Below are positions 9,840-21,702 of a stretch of 64,000 nucleotides of DNA, in pieces; the first letter of the stretch is position 1; each line of letters starts with the position of its first letter. Location of the stretch: the NCBI GenBank assembly GCA_033977085.1, contig CP138906.1:1178001-1242000 (forward strand), read 5' to 3'. The DNA is from Apirhabdus apintestini (GTDB lineage Bacteria; Pseudomonadota; Gammaproteobacteria; Enterobacterales; Enterobacteriaceae). The notes under the pieces were generated by a model, which was not told the DNA's origin, searched no databases, and worked only from the letters and a program-made list of their open reading frames with translations. The position numbers were made by a program, and so were the translations under genes.

Positions 9840-10836
9840 ATGAAACATAAACTTCTGACCGTTTCTGTCGCGCTGGCGGGGATTTTGCTCGGTGCGGGTG
9901 CCCACGCCGCGGATACGCGTATTGGCGTTACCATCTATAAATATGACGATAACTTTATGTCGGTGGTGCGCAGAGCCATTGAAAAAGAAGCCAAATCGGC
10001 GTCTGACGTTAAGTTATTGATGAATGACTCGCAAAACGACCAATCCAAACAAAACGACCAGGTGGACGTCTTGCTGGCGCGCGGCGTAAAAGCGCTGGCC
10101 ATTAATTTGGTGGACCCGGCCGCTGCCGGTACCATTATTGATAAGGCGCGCGCGCAGAACGTACCGGTTGTTTTTTCAATAAAGAACCTTCCCGTAAGGC
10201 GTTGGACAGCTACGATAAAGCCTATTACGTAGGAACCGATTCTAAAGAGTCCGGCGTGATTCAGGGTGAATTAATCGCTAAACACTGGAAGGCGAACCCG
10301 GCCTGGGATCTCAACAAAGACGGGAAAATTCAATACGTGCTGCTGAAGGGCGAACCGGGCCATCCGGACGCTGAAGCCCGCACCGCCTGGGTGGCGAAGA
10401 CGCTCGAGGAAAAGGGGATTAAAACCCAGCGCCTTGCGATGGACACCGCCATGTGGGATACCGCGCAGGCGAAAGATAAAATGGACGCCTGGCTTTCCGG
10501 CCCGAACGCCAACGGCATTGAAGTGGTTATCGCCAATAACGATGCAATGGCGATGGGGGCGGTAGAGGCGCTGAAAGCGCATAAAAATCCGCGCTGCCGG
10601 TATTCGGCGTAGATGCCCTGCCGGAAGCGCTGGCGCTGGTAAAATCAGGCGCGATGGCCGGTACCGTCCTAAATGATGCCAGTAACCAGGCTAAAGTGAC
10701 GTTTCAGATGGCAGAGAATCTGGCGAACGGTAAGCCCGCGGCCGATGGCGCAGACTGGAAGGTGCAGGACAAAATCGTGCGGGTGCCGTATGTGGGCGTC
10801 GATAAAGACAATCTGAGCCAGTTCATCGGTAAATAG
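9840..10836 (+). CDS. mglB: Galactose/glucose-binding periplasmic protein MglB (two frame breaks as read)
   Basis: Periplasmic receptor that delivers galactose or glucose to the MglAC importer and to the Trg chemoreceptor. It opens with a signal peptide ending GAHAA, then ADTRIGVTIYKYDDNFMS, as in E. coli. Breaks occur at the T6 run 10171-10176 (E. coli VVFFNKEPSRKA) and the A5 run 10583-10587 (HNKSSIPVFGVDALP); one extra base in each run restores the full protein of about 331 residues. GGAGAGACC lies before the ATG. Ligand-contact regions such as NNDAMAMGAVEAL are conserved. Confidence 0.93.
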
Positions 10837-12390
10837 CTCATTCCCGGTGAAGAGGCCCACGGTCGGCCGGTGCGTGACAGTGCGCATCGGCCGGCCCTAT
10901 AAATCAGTCGACGGTCGGGTGGCGCCGCCTTACCGGCCGATTGGCGGATTTAGCGGTGGGGCTATCTCATTTTCCCTCTCATACCCTAAGCAACCCGGAA
11001 ACCTTTATGGCGAGTCATGATTCTGCCGCTGCATCCACGTACCTGCTGGAGATGACGGGTATTAATAAGTCATTTCCCGGGGTAAAAGCGCTTGATAATG
11101 TCAATCTCAGGGTGCGCCCGCATTCAGTGCACGCCCTAATGGGAGAAAACGGCGCCGGGAAATCCACGCTGCTGAAATGCCTGTTCGGTATCTATAAAAA
11201 GGACAGCGGGCGCATTGTGTTTCAGGGGCGCGAGGTGAATTTCACCAGCGCGAAAGAGGCGCTGGAAAACGGCGTTTCCATGGTGCATCAGGAACTGAAT
11301 CTGGTGCTGCAGCGCTCAGTGATGGACAACATGTGGCTGGGACGCTACCCGTGTAAAGGGCTGTTCGTCGATCGGGCGAAAATGCTGCGCGATACGCAGG
11401 CTATCTTCCATGAGCTGGATATCAATATCGATCCCCACGCTCGGGTGAGTACCCTGTCGGTTTCCCAAATGCAAATGGTGGAAATCGCCAAAGCGTTTTC
11501 TTACGATGCGCGCATTGTCATCATGGATGAGCCCACGTCCTCGCTCACCGAAAAAGAAGTCCACCACTTGTTCAATATCATCCGTAAGCTCAAAGATCGC
11601 GGCTGCGGCATTGTCTATATATCACACAAAATGGAAGAGATTTTCCAGCTTTGTGATGAAGTGACGGTGTTACGCGATGGCCAGTGGATAGCCACTCAGC
11701 CAATAGCCGGCTTCGGATATCGATAAGCTTATTGCCATGATGGTTGGACGTTCGCTCAGCCAGCGCTTCCCGGAGCGGCACAATCAGCCCGGGGAAGTGA
11801 TTTTACAGGTGCGGCATCTGACCTCGCTGCGTCAGCCCTCGATTCGCGATGTCTCGTTTGATTTGCACAAAGGCGAAATTCTGGGGATTGCCGGGCTGGT
11901 AGGCGCGAAGCGTACCGACATCGTTGAAACACTGTTCGGGATCCGTGAAAAGTCGGGCGGTACGATTTATCTGCACGGCAAGGCGGTGGAGAACAACAGC
12001 GCGCATGAAGCGATTAATCACGGCTTTGCGCTGGTAACCGAAGAACGGCGCGCCACCGGGATCTACGCGTTTTTGGATATCGGTTTTAACTCGCTAATTT
12101 CAAATATTCGCCGCTATAAGAATCAAATTGGCCTGCTCGACGATCGCCGCATGAAAAGCGACACCCAATGGGTGATTGATGCGATGCGGGTTAAAACGCC
12201 GGGGCATCGCGCGCAGATTGGCGCGCTCTCCGGCGGTAATCAGCAGAAAGTGATTATTGGCCGCTGGCTGCTGACGCAGCCGGAAATATTAATGCTGGAT
12301 GAACCGACGCGCGGGATAGACGTTGGGGCAAAATTTGAAATTTATCAGCTTATTGCCGAACTGGCCCAGCGGGAGAAAGGCATCATTATT

Positions 12391-12395
12391 ATTTC
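12391..12395 (+). repeat. Target-site duplication ATTTC, left of IS copy A
   Basis: ATTTC directly before the TGT terminus of the element; repeated at 14350-14354. Removing the element and one copy restores the mglA frame. Confidence 0.9.
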
Positions 12396-12463
12396 TGTCA
12401 ACAACGGGTAAAAAGTGATCCACTTACCGTCACCACCAACGGTCTAATATTGATCCACCTTGC

Positions 12464-13241
12464 TTACTCAGGATTAGCTTCCGCTATAACCCCGGCCTTT
12501 CGTTTCTGCTTCAGTCGATAGCTCTCTCCTTTTATCTGGACTACGTGTGAGTGATGTAAGATCCGGTCCAGCATTGCCGATGTCAGGGCTGCATCACCCG
12601 CGAACGTCTGGTCCCACTGCCCGAACGGCAGGTTAGAGGTCAGGATCATCGCGCTCTTTTCGTAACGTTTGGCAATGACCTGGAAGAACAGCTTTGCCTC
12701 TTCCTGGCTGAACGGCAGATAGCCTATTTCGTCGATGATGAGCAGTTTGGGGGCCATGACACCGCGATTGAGTGTCGTTTTGTAACGCCCCTGACGCTGG
12801 GAAGTCGACAGCTGTAACAGCAGGTCCGCTGCTGTTGTGAAGCGAACCTTGATGCCCGCCCGTACTGCCTCGTAGCCCATGGCTATCGCCAGATGTGTTT
12901 TCCCCACGCCCGAGGGGCCCAGCAACACGATGTTTTCGTTACGTTCGATGAAGCTCAGGGAACGCAGCGACTGGATTTGCTTCTGAGGTGCGCCGGTGGC
13001 GAAGGTGAAGTCGTATTCCTCGAACGTCTTCACCGCCGGGAAGGCTGCCATCCGCGTGTACATCGCCTGTTTACGCTGATGCCGGGCCAGTTTCTCCTCA
13101 TGTAGCAGGTGCTCCGGGAAGTCCATATAGCTCCATTCCTGATCCACTGCCTGTTGCGACAGTGCCGGCGCCGCGCCGATAAGGCTGTCCAGCTGGGCTG
13201 TTCAGCAAGCACCATCAGCCGTTGATGTTGTAGTTCGACCA

Positions 13242-13245
<4 letters not shown>
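12464..13245 (-). CDS. istB: IstB transposition helper ATPase, copy A (one frame break as read)
   Basis: AAA+ ATPase that assists the IstA transposase in target choice. Walker A GPSGVGKTHL and Walker B LLIIDEIGYLPFS are visible. The ATG at 13245 overlaps the istA stop (ATGA), the usual IS21 arrangement. After about 17 residues (MMVELQHQRLMVLAEQ) the frame breaks at a C3 run near 13190; one extra C rejoins it to AVDQEWSYMDFPEHLLHEEK. Repaired length is about 260 residues, as in the family. All three copies in the window carry the same break. Confidence 0.92.
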
Positions 13246-14263
<1,018 letters not shown>

Positions 14264-14349
14264 AAGCTCCCCTGTATTCAGAGGAGCAGATTAACCCCTG
14301 GATCAGTTTTCAACCGCTGGGGTGGATCAGTTTTGCACCGTTGGTAACA

Positions 14350-14354
14350 ATTTC
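14350..14354 (+). repeat. Target-site duplication ATTTC, right of IS copy A
   Basis: Second copy of ATTTC directly after the ACA terminus of the element. Confidence 0.9.
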
Positions 14355-14502
14355 TTCTGAAATGCCGGAATTGCTGGGGATTACCGACCGTATTCTGGTG
14401 ATGAGCAACGGCCAGGTCGCCGGCATCGTCGAGACCAAAAACACCACGCAAAATGACATTTTGCGCCTCGCATCTTTGCATCTTTAACTTCAGGGGACGC
14501 TC

Positions 14503-15512
14503 ATGAGCGCATTAACAAAAAACACGTTCTGACGTATATAAAAGAAGGTGGAATTTATGTCGTGCTGCTGGTGCTGTTAGCCATCATTATTTTTCAGGAC
14601 CCGACGTTTTTAAGCTTGCTGAATCTCAGTAACATTCTGACCCAGTCTTCGGTGCGCATTATTATCGCGCTCGGGGTGGCCGGGCTGATTGTCACTCAGG
14701 GTACCGATCTGTCCGCCGGGCGCCAGGTTGGCCTGGCGGCGGTGATAGCGGCAACGCTGTTACAGTCTATGGACAATATTAATAAAGTGTTCCCGGATAT
14801 GCAGACCATGCCGATTGCGCTGGTTATCCTGATTGTCTGTGCGGTGGGGGCGGTGATTGGGCTCATCAACGGGCTGGTGATTGCGTATCTTCACGTCACG
14901 CCCTTTATCACCACGCTGGGCACCATGATTATTGTGTATGGTATTAACTCCCTGTACTACGACTATGTCGGCGCGTCGCCGGTTTCCGGGTTTGATAGCC
15001 GATTTTCTCATTTTACCCAGGGCGTAATTGCAATGGGAGATTTTCGACTTTCCTACATTACCTTTTATGCGCTGGCGGCCATCGCGTTTGTCTGGGTGCT
15101 ATGGAATAAAACCCGGTTTGGGAAAAATATCTTTGCTATCGGAGGCAACCCGGAAGCGGCAAAAGTGTCCGGCGTCAACGTGGGGCTGAACTTATTGATG
15201 ATTTACGCGCTGTCCGGCGTATTTTATGCGTTCGGCGGCATGCTGGAGGCCGGGCGCGTTGGATCGGCGACCAATAACCTCGGGTTTATGTATGAACTGG
15301 ATGCCATTGCCGCCTGCGTGGTCGGCGGCGTTTCATTCAGCGGCGGCGTAGGCACGGTCTTTGGCGTAGTCACCGGGGTAATTATCTTTACGGTGATTAA
15401 CTACGGCCTCACTTATATCGGCGTCAATCCTTACTGGCAATATATTATTAAGGGCGCGATTATTATCTTCGCGGTGGCGCTGGACTCGTTAAAATATGCG
15501 CGGAAAAAGTAG
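14503..15512 (+). CDS. mglC: Galactose/methyl-galactoside permease MglC (one frame break as read)
   Basis: Inner-membrane channel subunit of the mgl ABC importer, 336 residues with about ten membrane helices; the sequence from VVLLVLLAIIIFQDPTFLS to DSLKYARKK matches E. coli almost throughout and contains the NLSNILTQSSVRIIIALGVA segment. The ATG at 14503 (MSAL) follows AGGGGACGC; an A6 run at about 14515 is one base short and causes an early stop in the direct reading. The gene follows mglA by 15 bp and would suffer polarity from the IS in mglA, unless the element drives outward transcription. Confidence 0.93.
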
Positions 15513-15629
15513 TCAGCGGCAGGTGGGCACCGTGGATAAGCTACTTATTGAGGGTGTTTGCCGCCGGCAGGCCTGGGAGTTTATTCGCTGTGACACTGCG
15601 TGAAAGCGGGGAACTGGCCCCCGCTGCTG

Positions 15630-16346
15630 TCAATTTTGTTTCTTTTCGAGTTCCAGCAACTGCGAAGGAGTCACTGCCGGATAACCCTGGGCGTCCTGTG
15701 GGATTTCCCGATGCGATGGGATGGGTACCAGCGGCCCGAGAAAGCGCGGTTCGCGCTTGAAAATATACAGGTCTGCCAGCGCGCCGAGGCGAGCGCCAAA
15801 CTCGCGCAGGCGTACCGTAAGCATATTTTTCGGTGACGGCACCGCGTAGCACTGGGCCTGAATTCCCATATGCTGGGCGATAAACAGCGCGCGCTCGCAG
15901 TGAAAGCGCTGGGTAATAATAATAAAGTCGTTGGTGTCAAAGACCTTACGGGTTCGGACAATCGAGTCCAGGGTCCGGAAACCGGCATAATCCAGCACGA
16001 TATCGGTAGGGTCAACGCCCGCAGCGATTAAATCTTTACGCATGGTCATCGGTTCGTTATAGCTTTGCTGCGCGTTATCCCCGCTCAGCAGCAGATAACT
16101 GATTTTACCGCTGTTATAGGCGTTAATCGCGCCCTGGATGCGATAGCGGTAATATTGATTAATAACGCCGGTGCGATAATATTTTGCGGTGCCGAGCACC
16201 ACGCCAACCTGGCGCCAGGGAAGATCCTGTATTTCATCATAGACGTAGGGCGCCGTTTTCCAACTGATCCAGCGGTCCAGCGCCAGCGCGGAAATAAGCG
16301 CCAGGGCTATCAAAGCCAGCAGACCGTAAAACAGACGCTTCAACAT
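15630..16346 (-). CDS. sanA: SanA, DUF218 inner-membrane envelope-barrier protein
   Basis: Intact, 238 residues. One N-terminal membrane helix (LFYGLLALIALALISALAL) is followed by a periplasmic DUF218 domain with VGVVLGTAKYYRTGVINQYY and LSGDNAQQSYNEPMTM. In E. coli SanA affects vancomycin exclusion at high temperature and envelope permeability; its reaction is unknown. It lies beside cdd and convergent with mglC, in the E. coli order with the genes between removed. Confidence 0.95.
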   Translation of the reverse strand: MLKRLFYGLLALIALALISALALDRWISWKTAPYVYDEIQDLPWRQVGVVLGTAKYYRTGVINQYYRYRIQGAINAYNSGKISYLLLSGDNAQQSYNEPMTMRKDLIAAGVDPTDIVLDYAGFRTLDSIVRTRKVFDTNDFIIITQRFHCERALFIAQHMGIQAQCYAVPSPKNMLTVRLREFGARLGALADLYIFKREPRFLGPLVPIPSHREIPQDAQGYPAVTPSQLLELEKKQN

Positions 16347-16442
16347 AGAGTTAGATACCTGACACCGGGAAGAGTAAGGAGCTTCAAGGCTACTTTATCC
16401 ACGTAAACCGTGCAACATAACCGGGTGCGGTTGCGGCAAATT

Positions 16443-17340
16443 TCATCGCGGCGAAGATTCCAGTAATAAACGATCGGCATTATGGCAGCCCAGGCTGCGC
16501 AATAATGCGATGCTGGCGTCCCACTGGGTCAGCGCGGCATCTGCGCGTTCGGCTACCAGTACGCGGCCCAGCGCCTGCTCTGTATAACCGTTAAGATACA
16601 TAACGTTAAGCGCCACCTGCAGCGGCGGCAGTGAAGGGTTATAGGCCGCACTTTCCGCGTAGCTGCCGCTAAATAGCGTGCCGTCTTTCATTTCCAGCGC
16701 GACGCCGGACGGAGAGTGACTGTAGGGAGCGTGGCTGCGGCTGGCGGCGGCGATTGCGGCCTGGCTCAGCGCATCGCCCTGCAGCATAAATACATGAGGC
16801 TCGCTGTCCATTAACCGCGTTTGCACCCCGAGATCTTCCGGTCCAAAAGCCTCAGGTAAATAAGCGCTAAGGGGAGCAGGCTGTCGCTCAGGTAACTGGA
16901 TTATCAGCCCGACGCCGCTGTTCAGTTCATTCATAAATTGCCGGCAGTGGCCGCACGGCGTGTAGTTGACCGTTACCGCACGAAGCCGGCGTTCGCCGCA
17001 GGTCCAGGCGTGTGAAATCGCGCTTTGTTCCGCATGGATGGTTTGCTGCAGCGTGCTGCCGGGGAATTCCATATTAGCGCCCAGCCAGAGGTTGCCGCTG
17101 ACGCCGTGGGCGATGGCACCCACCTGAAAATGCGATATCGGAGCCCTGGCGCAGGCGGCGGCTACCGGTAACAGCGCCAGGGCCAGTGCGGTTTCATCAA
17201 ACCCGCTGGCGGTTTCCAGCGCTTTCACCTCGCTGGCGCTAAACATTCCTGAAAAATGCGGGTCACTGAGCACTGGGGACCAATAATGGCCGCAGAACAT
17301 CGGGAAGCTGCGCGACGGTGTGCTTAAAACGTGGATGCAT
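16443..17340 (-). CDS. cdd: Cytidine deaminase Cdd (one frame break as read)
   Basis: Zinc enzyme deaminating cytidine and deoxycytidine to the uridine forms in pyrimidine salvage; the enterobacterial form is a two-domain dimer. The catalytic motif HAEQSAISHAW (zinc His and Glu) and the second zinc site TPCGHCRQFMNEL are intact. The start at 17340 (MHPRFKHTVAQLPDVLRPLL) matches E. coli but is one frame off; a one-base change near 17270 joins it to DPHFSGMFSASEVKALE. Repaired length is near 298 residues. It lies downstream of yohJ-yohK as in E. coli. Confidence 0.93.
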
Positions 17341-17475
17341 GATAGACCTCAACACCAAAAATGGCTCCGTAGTTTACGGTGCCGCTTCAGCGCTATACGT
17401 GATCTTTATCTCATTATTAGTGCAATAAATGAAATCTCACAACCGTGAGAGCCGATAGCGCAATATTGGCTACGG

Positions 17476-18169
17476 TTAGCCAAAAAACGCAGGATTAAGG
17501 GAAACAGGAAAGGCGCCATTATTGAGGTCATAATCCCGCAGATAACCAGTGCCAGCGAGCCAAACGCGCCTTCCTGGTAATCCAGCTCGGCGCAGCGGGC
17601 GGTACCCAGCGCATGCGAGGCGGTGCCCATCGCCAGCCCGCGTGAGGCTTTGGTAGTGATTTTCATCGCATTGAGCATAGTGTGTCCGAACACTGCGCCT
17701 AAAATCCCGACAAAAATGACGCACACGGCGCTAATTGCCGGTAAACCACCGATGCTACCGCCCACGGCCATTGCAATCGGCGTTGTGACAGATTTGGGGA
17801 GAATAGAGGCGGCTATCTGCGGCGTGGCACCGAGCATCAGCGCTACGGCACTTCCGGTGACCATCGCCGTTATGCTGCCAATAAAGCAGATAGTGATAAT
17901 CGACTTCCAGCGCGCGCGAATTTGATGGATCTGTTCATACAGCGGAAACGCCAGCGCTACAACGGCGGGCTGGAGTAGATCGTTGAGTACTTTACTGCCG
18001 CTGAAATAGCGCTCATACGAAAGCCCGCTGACCAGTAAAAAAGGGATGATAATGACCATTGAGACCAGTAACGGATTGAGCAGCGGCATTTTTAACCATC
18101 CGCCCAGACGGCGCGCTGCAAAAAAACGATGAGCGTTATCGGTAGCGACCACCAAATATTTTCCATCAT
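17476..18169 (-). CDS. yohK: LrgB/CidB-family membrane protein YohK (two frame breaks as read)
   Basis: Polytopic inner-membrane protein of the LrgB family, thought to act with its CidA/LrgA-type partner YohJ; a role in murein hydrolase export or metabolite transport has been proposed for the family. The core ARWKSIITICFIGSITAM, SILPKSVTTPIAMAVGGSIGG and GTASHALGTARCAELDYQEG is preserved. The start MMENIWWSLPITLIVFF is out of frame as read because a T7 run at about 18117 is one base short, and the end ILRFFG-stop (17476) is lost because a T6 run near 17485 is one base short. Repaired length is about 231 residues as in E. coli. Start overlaps the yohJ stop (ATGA). Confidence 0.88.
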
Positions 18170-18566
18170 TTGTTTTTACCTTATTGCGGCTAAATAACTG
18201 ACGTTCGCCGTGTACCAGATGTGAACTCCAGCTCACCACCAGCATGACAATGACCGTACTTATGATGCAGGACACGACAATTGGTCCAAACTGGGCGCGT
18301 AGTAAATCAAAATATTGCATGACACCGACGCCAATGGGTACGAACAGCAGGGCCATATAGCGAATCAGCAGATGGCAGCCGGGCTGTACCCACTTTGCCG
18401 GCAGGATTTGAAAAGACAGGAGCAAAAACAGTAGCAGCATACCGATAATACTGCCGGGGATCGTGATGGGTAGCAGCGCAGCCAGCGCGATCCCCGCATA
18501 AAGACAGACGTAGATCAGCACAAAAGCTCGTAAATACTGCCAGACGATGGTCAACATATTACGCAT
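18166..18566 (-). CDS. yohJ: CidA/LrgA-family membrane protein YohJ (stop lost by a frame break as read)
   Basis: Small inner-membrane protein of about 133 residues with four predicted helices: WQYLRAFVLIYVCLYAGIAL, ITIPGSIIGMLLLFLLLSF and IRYMALLFVPIGVGVMQYF match E. coli YohJ. The start at 18566 follows AAGGAC. One A lost from the A5 run near 18173 removes the stop and creates an artificial fusion of 397 residues with YohK; restoring it gives ...KVKNK-stop overlapping the yohK start. Likely an operon yohJ-yohK-cdd. Confidence 0.88.
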
Positions 18567-18615
18567 AGCGGAATGTCCTTCGGAGAATGCATTCATCATA
18601 CAATTAAATTTTTTT

Positions 18616-18631
18616 TGTGCTACCGATCACA
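18616..18631. promoter_or_regulatory. Candidate CRP site upstream of yohJ-yohK-cdd
   Basis: TGTGC-TACCGA-TCACA matches the CRP palindrome with one weak position. It lies 50 bp before the yohJ start. In E. coli cdd expression depends on CRP and CytR; no CytR operator was recognised here. Confidence 0.6.
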
Positions 18632-19045
18632 TAATGTATTTCCATAACCCTCTTATTATGTCTGGTCGGTTTTACCCGAGATTGCAAGGTGGCAAAGGAT
18701 ATTGTCAGTGTAGTTTATGCTGGCATAACGGTGAGTTACCTTTGCGCTGAGGCCGTATGCGGCGCCAGTGGCAGTGAAGTGTTTTACTGTCGTGAATTTA
18801 TCGGCAGAGACACAGTGTCATAAAAGATGGCGGTATTAGCGCGCTCCTGCCAGCTGAATTATTAACGTATTTCTGAAATAAGGTTAAGCCATGCCGGACG
18901 CACGCGCAGGCCGATCACTCCCTCCCGGCACCGATACTCGAATTTCTATGACAGGTTTGCAGGCGACGACTGATCAAAGCCGTGCTTTTTACCACCCTAA
19001 AAATTAGGCTACTATGAGCGCCTTTTTAGCGTGCGGGCAGAAACC
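18632..19045. other. Intergenic region between yohJ and dusC
   Basis: Divergent promoter region. No ORF resembling a known protein, small RNA or insertion sequence was recognised, and the small E. coli gene yohP was looked for and not found. The last 60 bp before dusC are AT-rich and probably hold its promoter. Confidence 0.4.
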
Positions 19046-19989
19046 ATGCGGGTACTACTGGCACCGATGGAGGGCGTTCTCGACCCTCTGGTGCGTGAAT
19101 TATTGAGTGAAGTTAATGACTATGACCTCTGCGTAACGGAATTTTTGCGCGTGGTAGATAGCTTATTGCCGGTAAAAGCATTCTATCGGATCTGCCCGGA
19201 ACTGCGCCACGGCAGTAATACCTCTGCGGGCACGCGCGTTAGAGTGCAACTGCTGGGGCAGGCGCCGGAGTGGCTGGCGGAAAATGCGGCGCGTGCGATA
19301 GCGCTGGGATCGTGGGAGTAGACCTCAATTGTGGATGTCCCTCAAAGGTAGTGAATGGCAGCGGGGGCGGGGCGTCTCTGCTGCGGGAGCCAGAACTCAT
19401 TTATCGCGCCGTCAGCGCCATGCGCGCAGCGGTGCCCGCCGCGCTGCCGGTCACGGTAAAAGTGCGCCTCGGCTGGGATAGCAGCGCGCGGCGCGTTGAA
19501 ATTGCCGATGCGGTACAGCAGGGCGGAGCCAGCGAAGTGGTGGTGCACGGGCGTACCAAAGAGGATGGCTATAAGGCGGATTGCATTAACTGGGCGGCAA
19601 TCGGTGAAATTCGTCAGCGTTTACGCATCCCGGTTATTGCCAATGGCGAAATCTGGGACTGGCGCAGCGGGCAGGCGTGCCTGGCGGCAACCGGCTGTGA
19701 GGCGCTAATGCTGGGGCGCGGGGCGCTGACTATCCCTAATTTAGGGCAGGTGGTAAAACATAATGCCCCGGCCATGTCGTGGCCTGAGGTAGTACAGCTT
19801 TTATGCAAATATACCCGGCTGGAAAAACAGGGCGATACCGGGCTGTATCATCTGGCGCGTATTAAACAGTGGCTTGGGTATTTGCGTAAAGCTTACCCGC
19901 AGGCGGAGACTCTATTTACCGTGGTGCGGGCTTTAAAAAGCTCGCGCGCGGTGGCGCAGGCGATTACCGCCTACGCGGACGCATTATGA
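19046..19989 (+). CDS. dusC: tRNA-dihydrouridine(16) synthase DusC (one frame break as read)
   Basis: FMN enzyme reducing uridine 16 in the tRNA D-loop. The start MRVLLAPMEGVLDPLVRELL and the motifs DLNCGCPSKVVNGSGGG (catalytic Cys), VKVRLGWD, VVHGRTKEDGY and VIANGEIWDW are those of DusC. The frame breaks at a G3 run (19314-19316); E. coli reads LGSWGVDLNCGCPSK, and one extra G restores it. Repaired length of about 315 residues equals E. coli. The upstream in-frame ATG-like start (MRAETMRV) is rejected because 19046 matches the family start. Confidence 0.93.
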
Positions 19990-20032
19990 TAGGGGCGCAC
20001 GGCGGCGCCCCGGTGCCAGTTGGGCCTTATGG

Positions 20033-20062
20033 CGATGGGTTTATGCGCGCATAAACCCATCG
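20033..20062. repeat. Perfect 30-bp palindrome
   Basis: CGATGGGTTTATGCG followed directly by its reverse complement, with no spacer. It lies between the convergent dusC and yohD genes. No T tract follows on either strand, so it is not a standard terminator, though as RNA it could form a hairpin. Confidence 0.85.
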
Positions 20063-20134
20063 GCAGGCATAAAAACGAAGTTGGCGCGCCGGGGCTACGC
20101 CGCGTTTTATCGCATAGTTTGCGTTGCTGTCGGG

Positions 20135-20740
20135 TTAGCCATTTTTGTCGCTGCTATCCTCTGAGCCATTTTCGTCAGTATGGCGGTGAGTGCGCCGTTT
20201 TAGCCACAGGCGCACCAGCCATACCGCGGCGATAGCCAGCCCGAGCCAGAATAACAGCTTCATATGTTTATCAAACATATGAAGCCACGAGATGATGATT
20301 TCGCCGCCCATATAGCCGAGCAGGGTAAACAGCGTGGCCCATACCAGGGCGCCGATAATATTAAGTGGAAGAAAAATTTTGGGCGGCAGGCGGCTGGCAC
20401 CGATCAGGATGGGGCCGACAATGCGAAAGCCGTACATAAAACGTGAACCGACAACAAATAGCCACGGGTGACGGTTAATCAGGCGGCGCGCGCGGGTAAT
20501 TTTACCGCGATAGCGCGGGAAGCGCTGGAGAATGGTTTCGCCGTAGCGTCGTCCGGCAAGATAAAGTAACTGATCGCCAATCATGCCTCCAAGCGCGACA
20601 GAAATGATAGTCAGCGGTAGTGACAGCAGCCGCTGATGTGCTGCGATACCGCCGAGTAACGTAACGGTTTCCCCCTCCGCCAGGCTACCCAATATCAGCG
20701 CAGCGTAGCCGTAATGCGTAATTAAGCTATTAATATCCAT
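20135..20740 (-). CDS. yohD: DedA-family membrane protein YohD
   Basis: Intact polytopic inner-membrane protein of the DedA (VTT-domain) family, about 201 residues from the start at 20740 (MDINSLITHYGYAALILGS), which matches E. coli better than an ATG 24 bp upstream. The family motifs EGETVTLLGG, GGMIGDQLLYLAGRR and FVVGSRFMYGFRIVGPILIG are present. DedA proteins have been linked to lipid scrambling or recycling and membrane homeostasis; the specific job of YohD is unknown. The charged C-terminal tail HRHTDENGSEDSSDKNG is longer than in E. coli. Confidence 0.93.
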   Translation of the reverse strand: MDINSLITHYGYAALILGSLAEGETVTLLGGIAAHQRLLSLPLTIISVALGGMIGDQLLYLAGRRYGETILQRFPRYRGKITRARRLINRHPWLFVVGSRFMYGFRIVGPILIGASRLPPKIFLPLNIIGALVWATLFTLLGYMGGEIIISWLHMFDKHMKLLFWLGLAIAAVWLVRLWLKRRTHRHTDENGSEDSSDKNG

Positions 20741-20954
20741 TGGATCCGTCGGGTTGTTAATCAATATCGTTGGTTAAGAATACACCCTGAAACCGATCGC
20801 AGCCTCAACGGAACGCCGGGAGGGAGAATTTTCGCGCTTCGCGTCGGACCGTCGATTACCCATTATACTGAAGGAACATACTGACGGTGCAGGTTCATGA
20901 TTCGGAGGCAGCGTCATTGCCTGCTTCATTTTTGCGTCGCATCGGGGAGGTTAT

Positions 20955-21541
20955 ATGAACCATGTATGGGGGTTGTTTTCTCATCCTGCTCAAGAAATAC
21001 AAAGTATCAGACGAGAAAATGAATCGGTATCGCACCATTATTTGCATCACGTACTTTTGATGGCCGCGATCCCGGTGATTTGCGCTTTTATTGGTACCAC
21101 GCAAATCGGCTGGCGTTTTGGTGCCGAGCATGATGTCCGGCTCACCTTCGCCAGTGCCCGGCGCTGGCTGCGCTGTTTTATGTTTTGATGCTGGCAGGCG
21201 TTGCTCTAATGGGACGCATTATTTGGTGGATGGCGCGCCACTATCTTCATCGGCCTTCACTCGGGCGCTGCTGTGTATTCGCCGGCTACGTGGCGACACC
21301 GCTGTTTCTGAGCGGCATCGTTGCCTTATACCCTCTGGTCTGGCTGTGTGCACTGGCGGGTGCGGTAGCTTTACTGTATACGGGATATCTCCTTTATATC
21401 GGGGTGCCCGCCTTTTTGACGATAAGCCGGGAAGAAGGACTGAGTTTTTCCAGTTCGACGCTGGCGATAGGCGTTTTAGTGCTGGAAATACTGTTGGCGC
21501 TGACGGTGATGCTATGGGGATACGGCTATCGGTGGTTTTAA
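20955..21541 (+). CDS. yohC: Yip1-family inner-membrane protein YohC (one frame break as read)
   Basis: A membrane protein of about 195 residues. The first part (MNHVWGLFSHPAQEIQSIRRENESVSHHYLHHVLLMAAIPVICAF) and the second (MLAGVALMGRIIWWMARHY ... TLAIGVLVLEILLALTVML) match E. coli YohC in two frames; a C3 run at 21157-21159 is one base short and joins them as SAPALAALFYVLMLAG. GGGGAGG precedes the start. The function is unknown. Confidence 0.9.
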
Positions 21542-21702
21542 ACGCGATAAGGGTTGTTGATTTATTCACCAGATGACCCGGTATTGGGATTAACCTGTAG
21601 CCGCAGAGGCGAGCGCCGGAGTATGATGCTGGCGCCCGCTTCCTAAAAACGCTGGGATGGATGCGCGCACGCGAATTTCATTTTCCAACGGCGAAACCCA
21701 TC

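Noticed and set aside
17406..18599. A 397-aa ORF fusing YohJ and YohK
   Set aside because: Two one-base losses in A and T runs remove the yohJ stop and shift the start of yohK; adding them back gives two proteins of E. coli size with an ATGA overlap.
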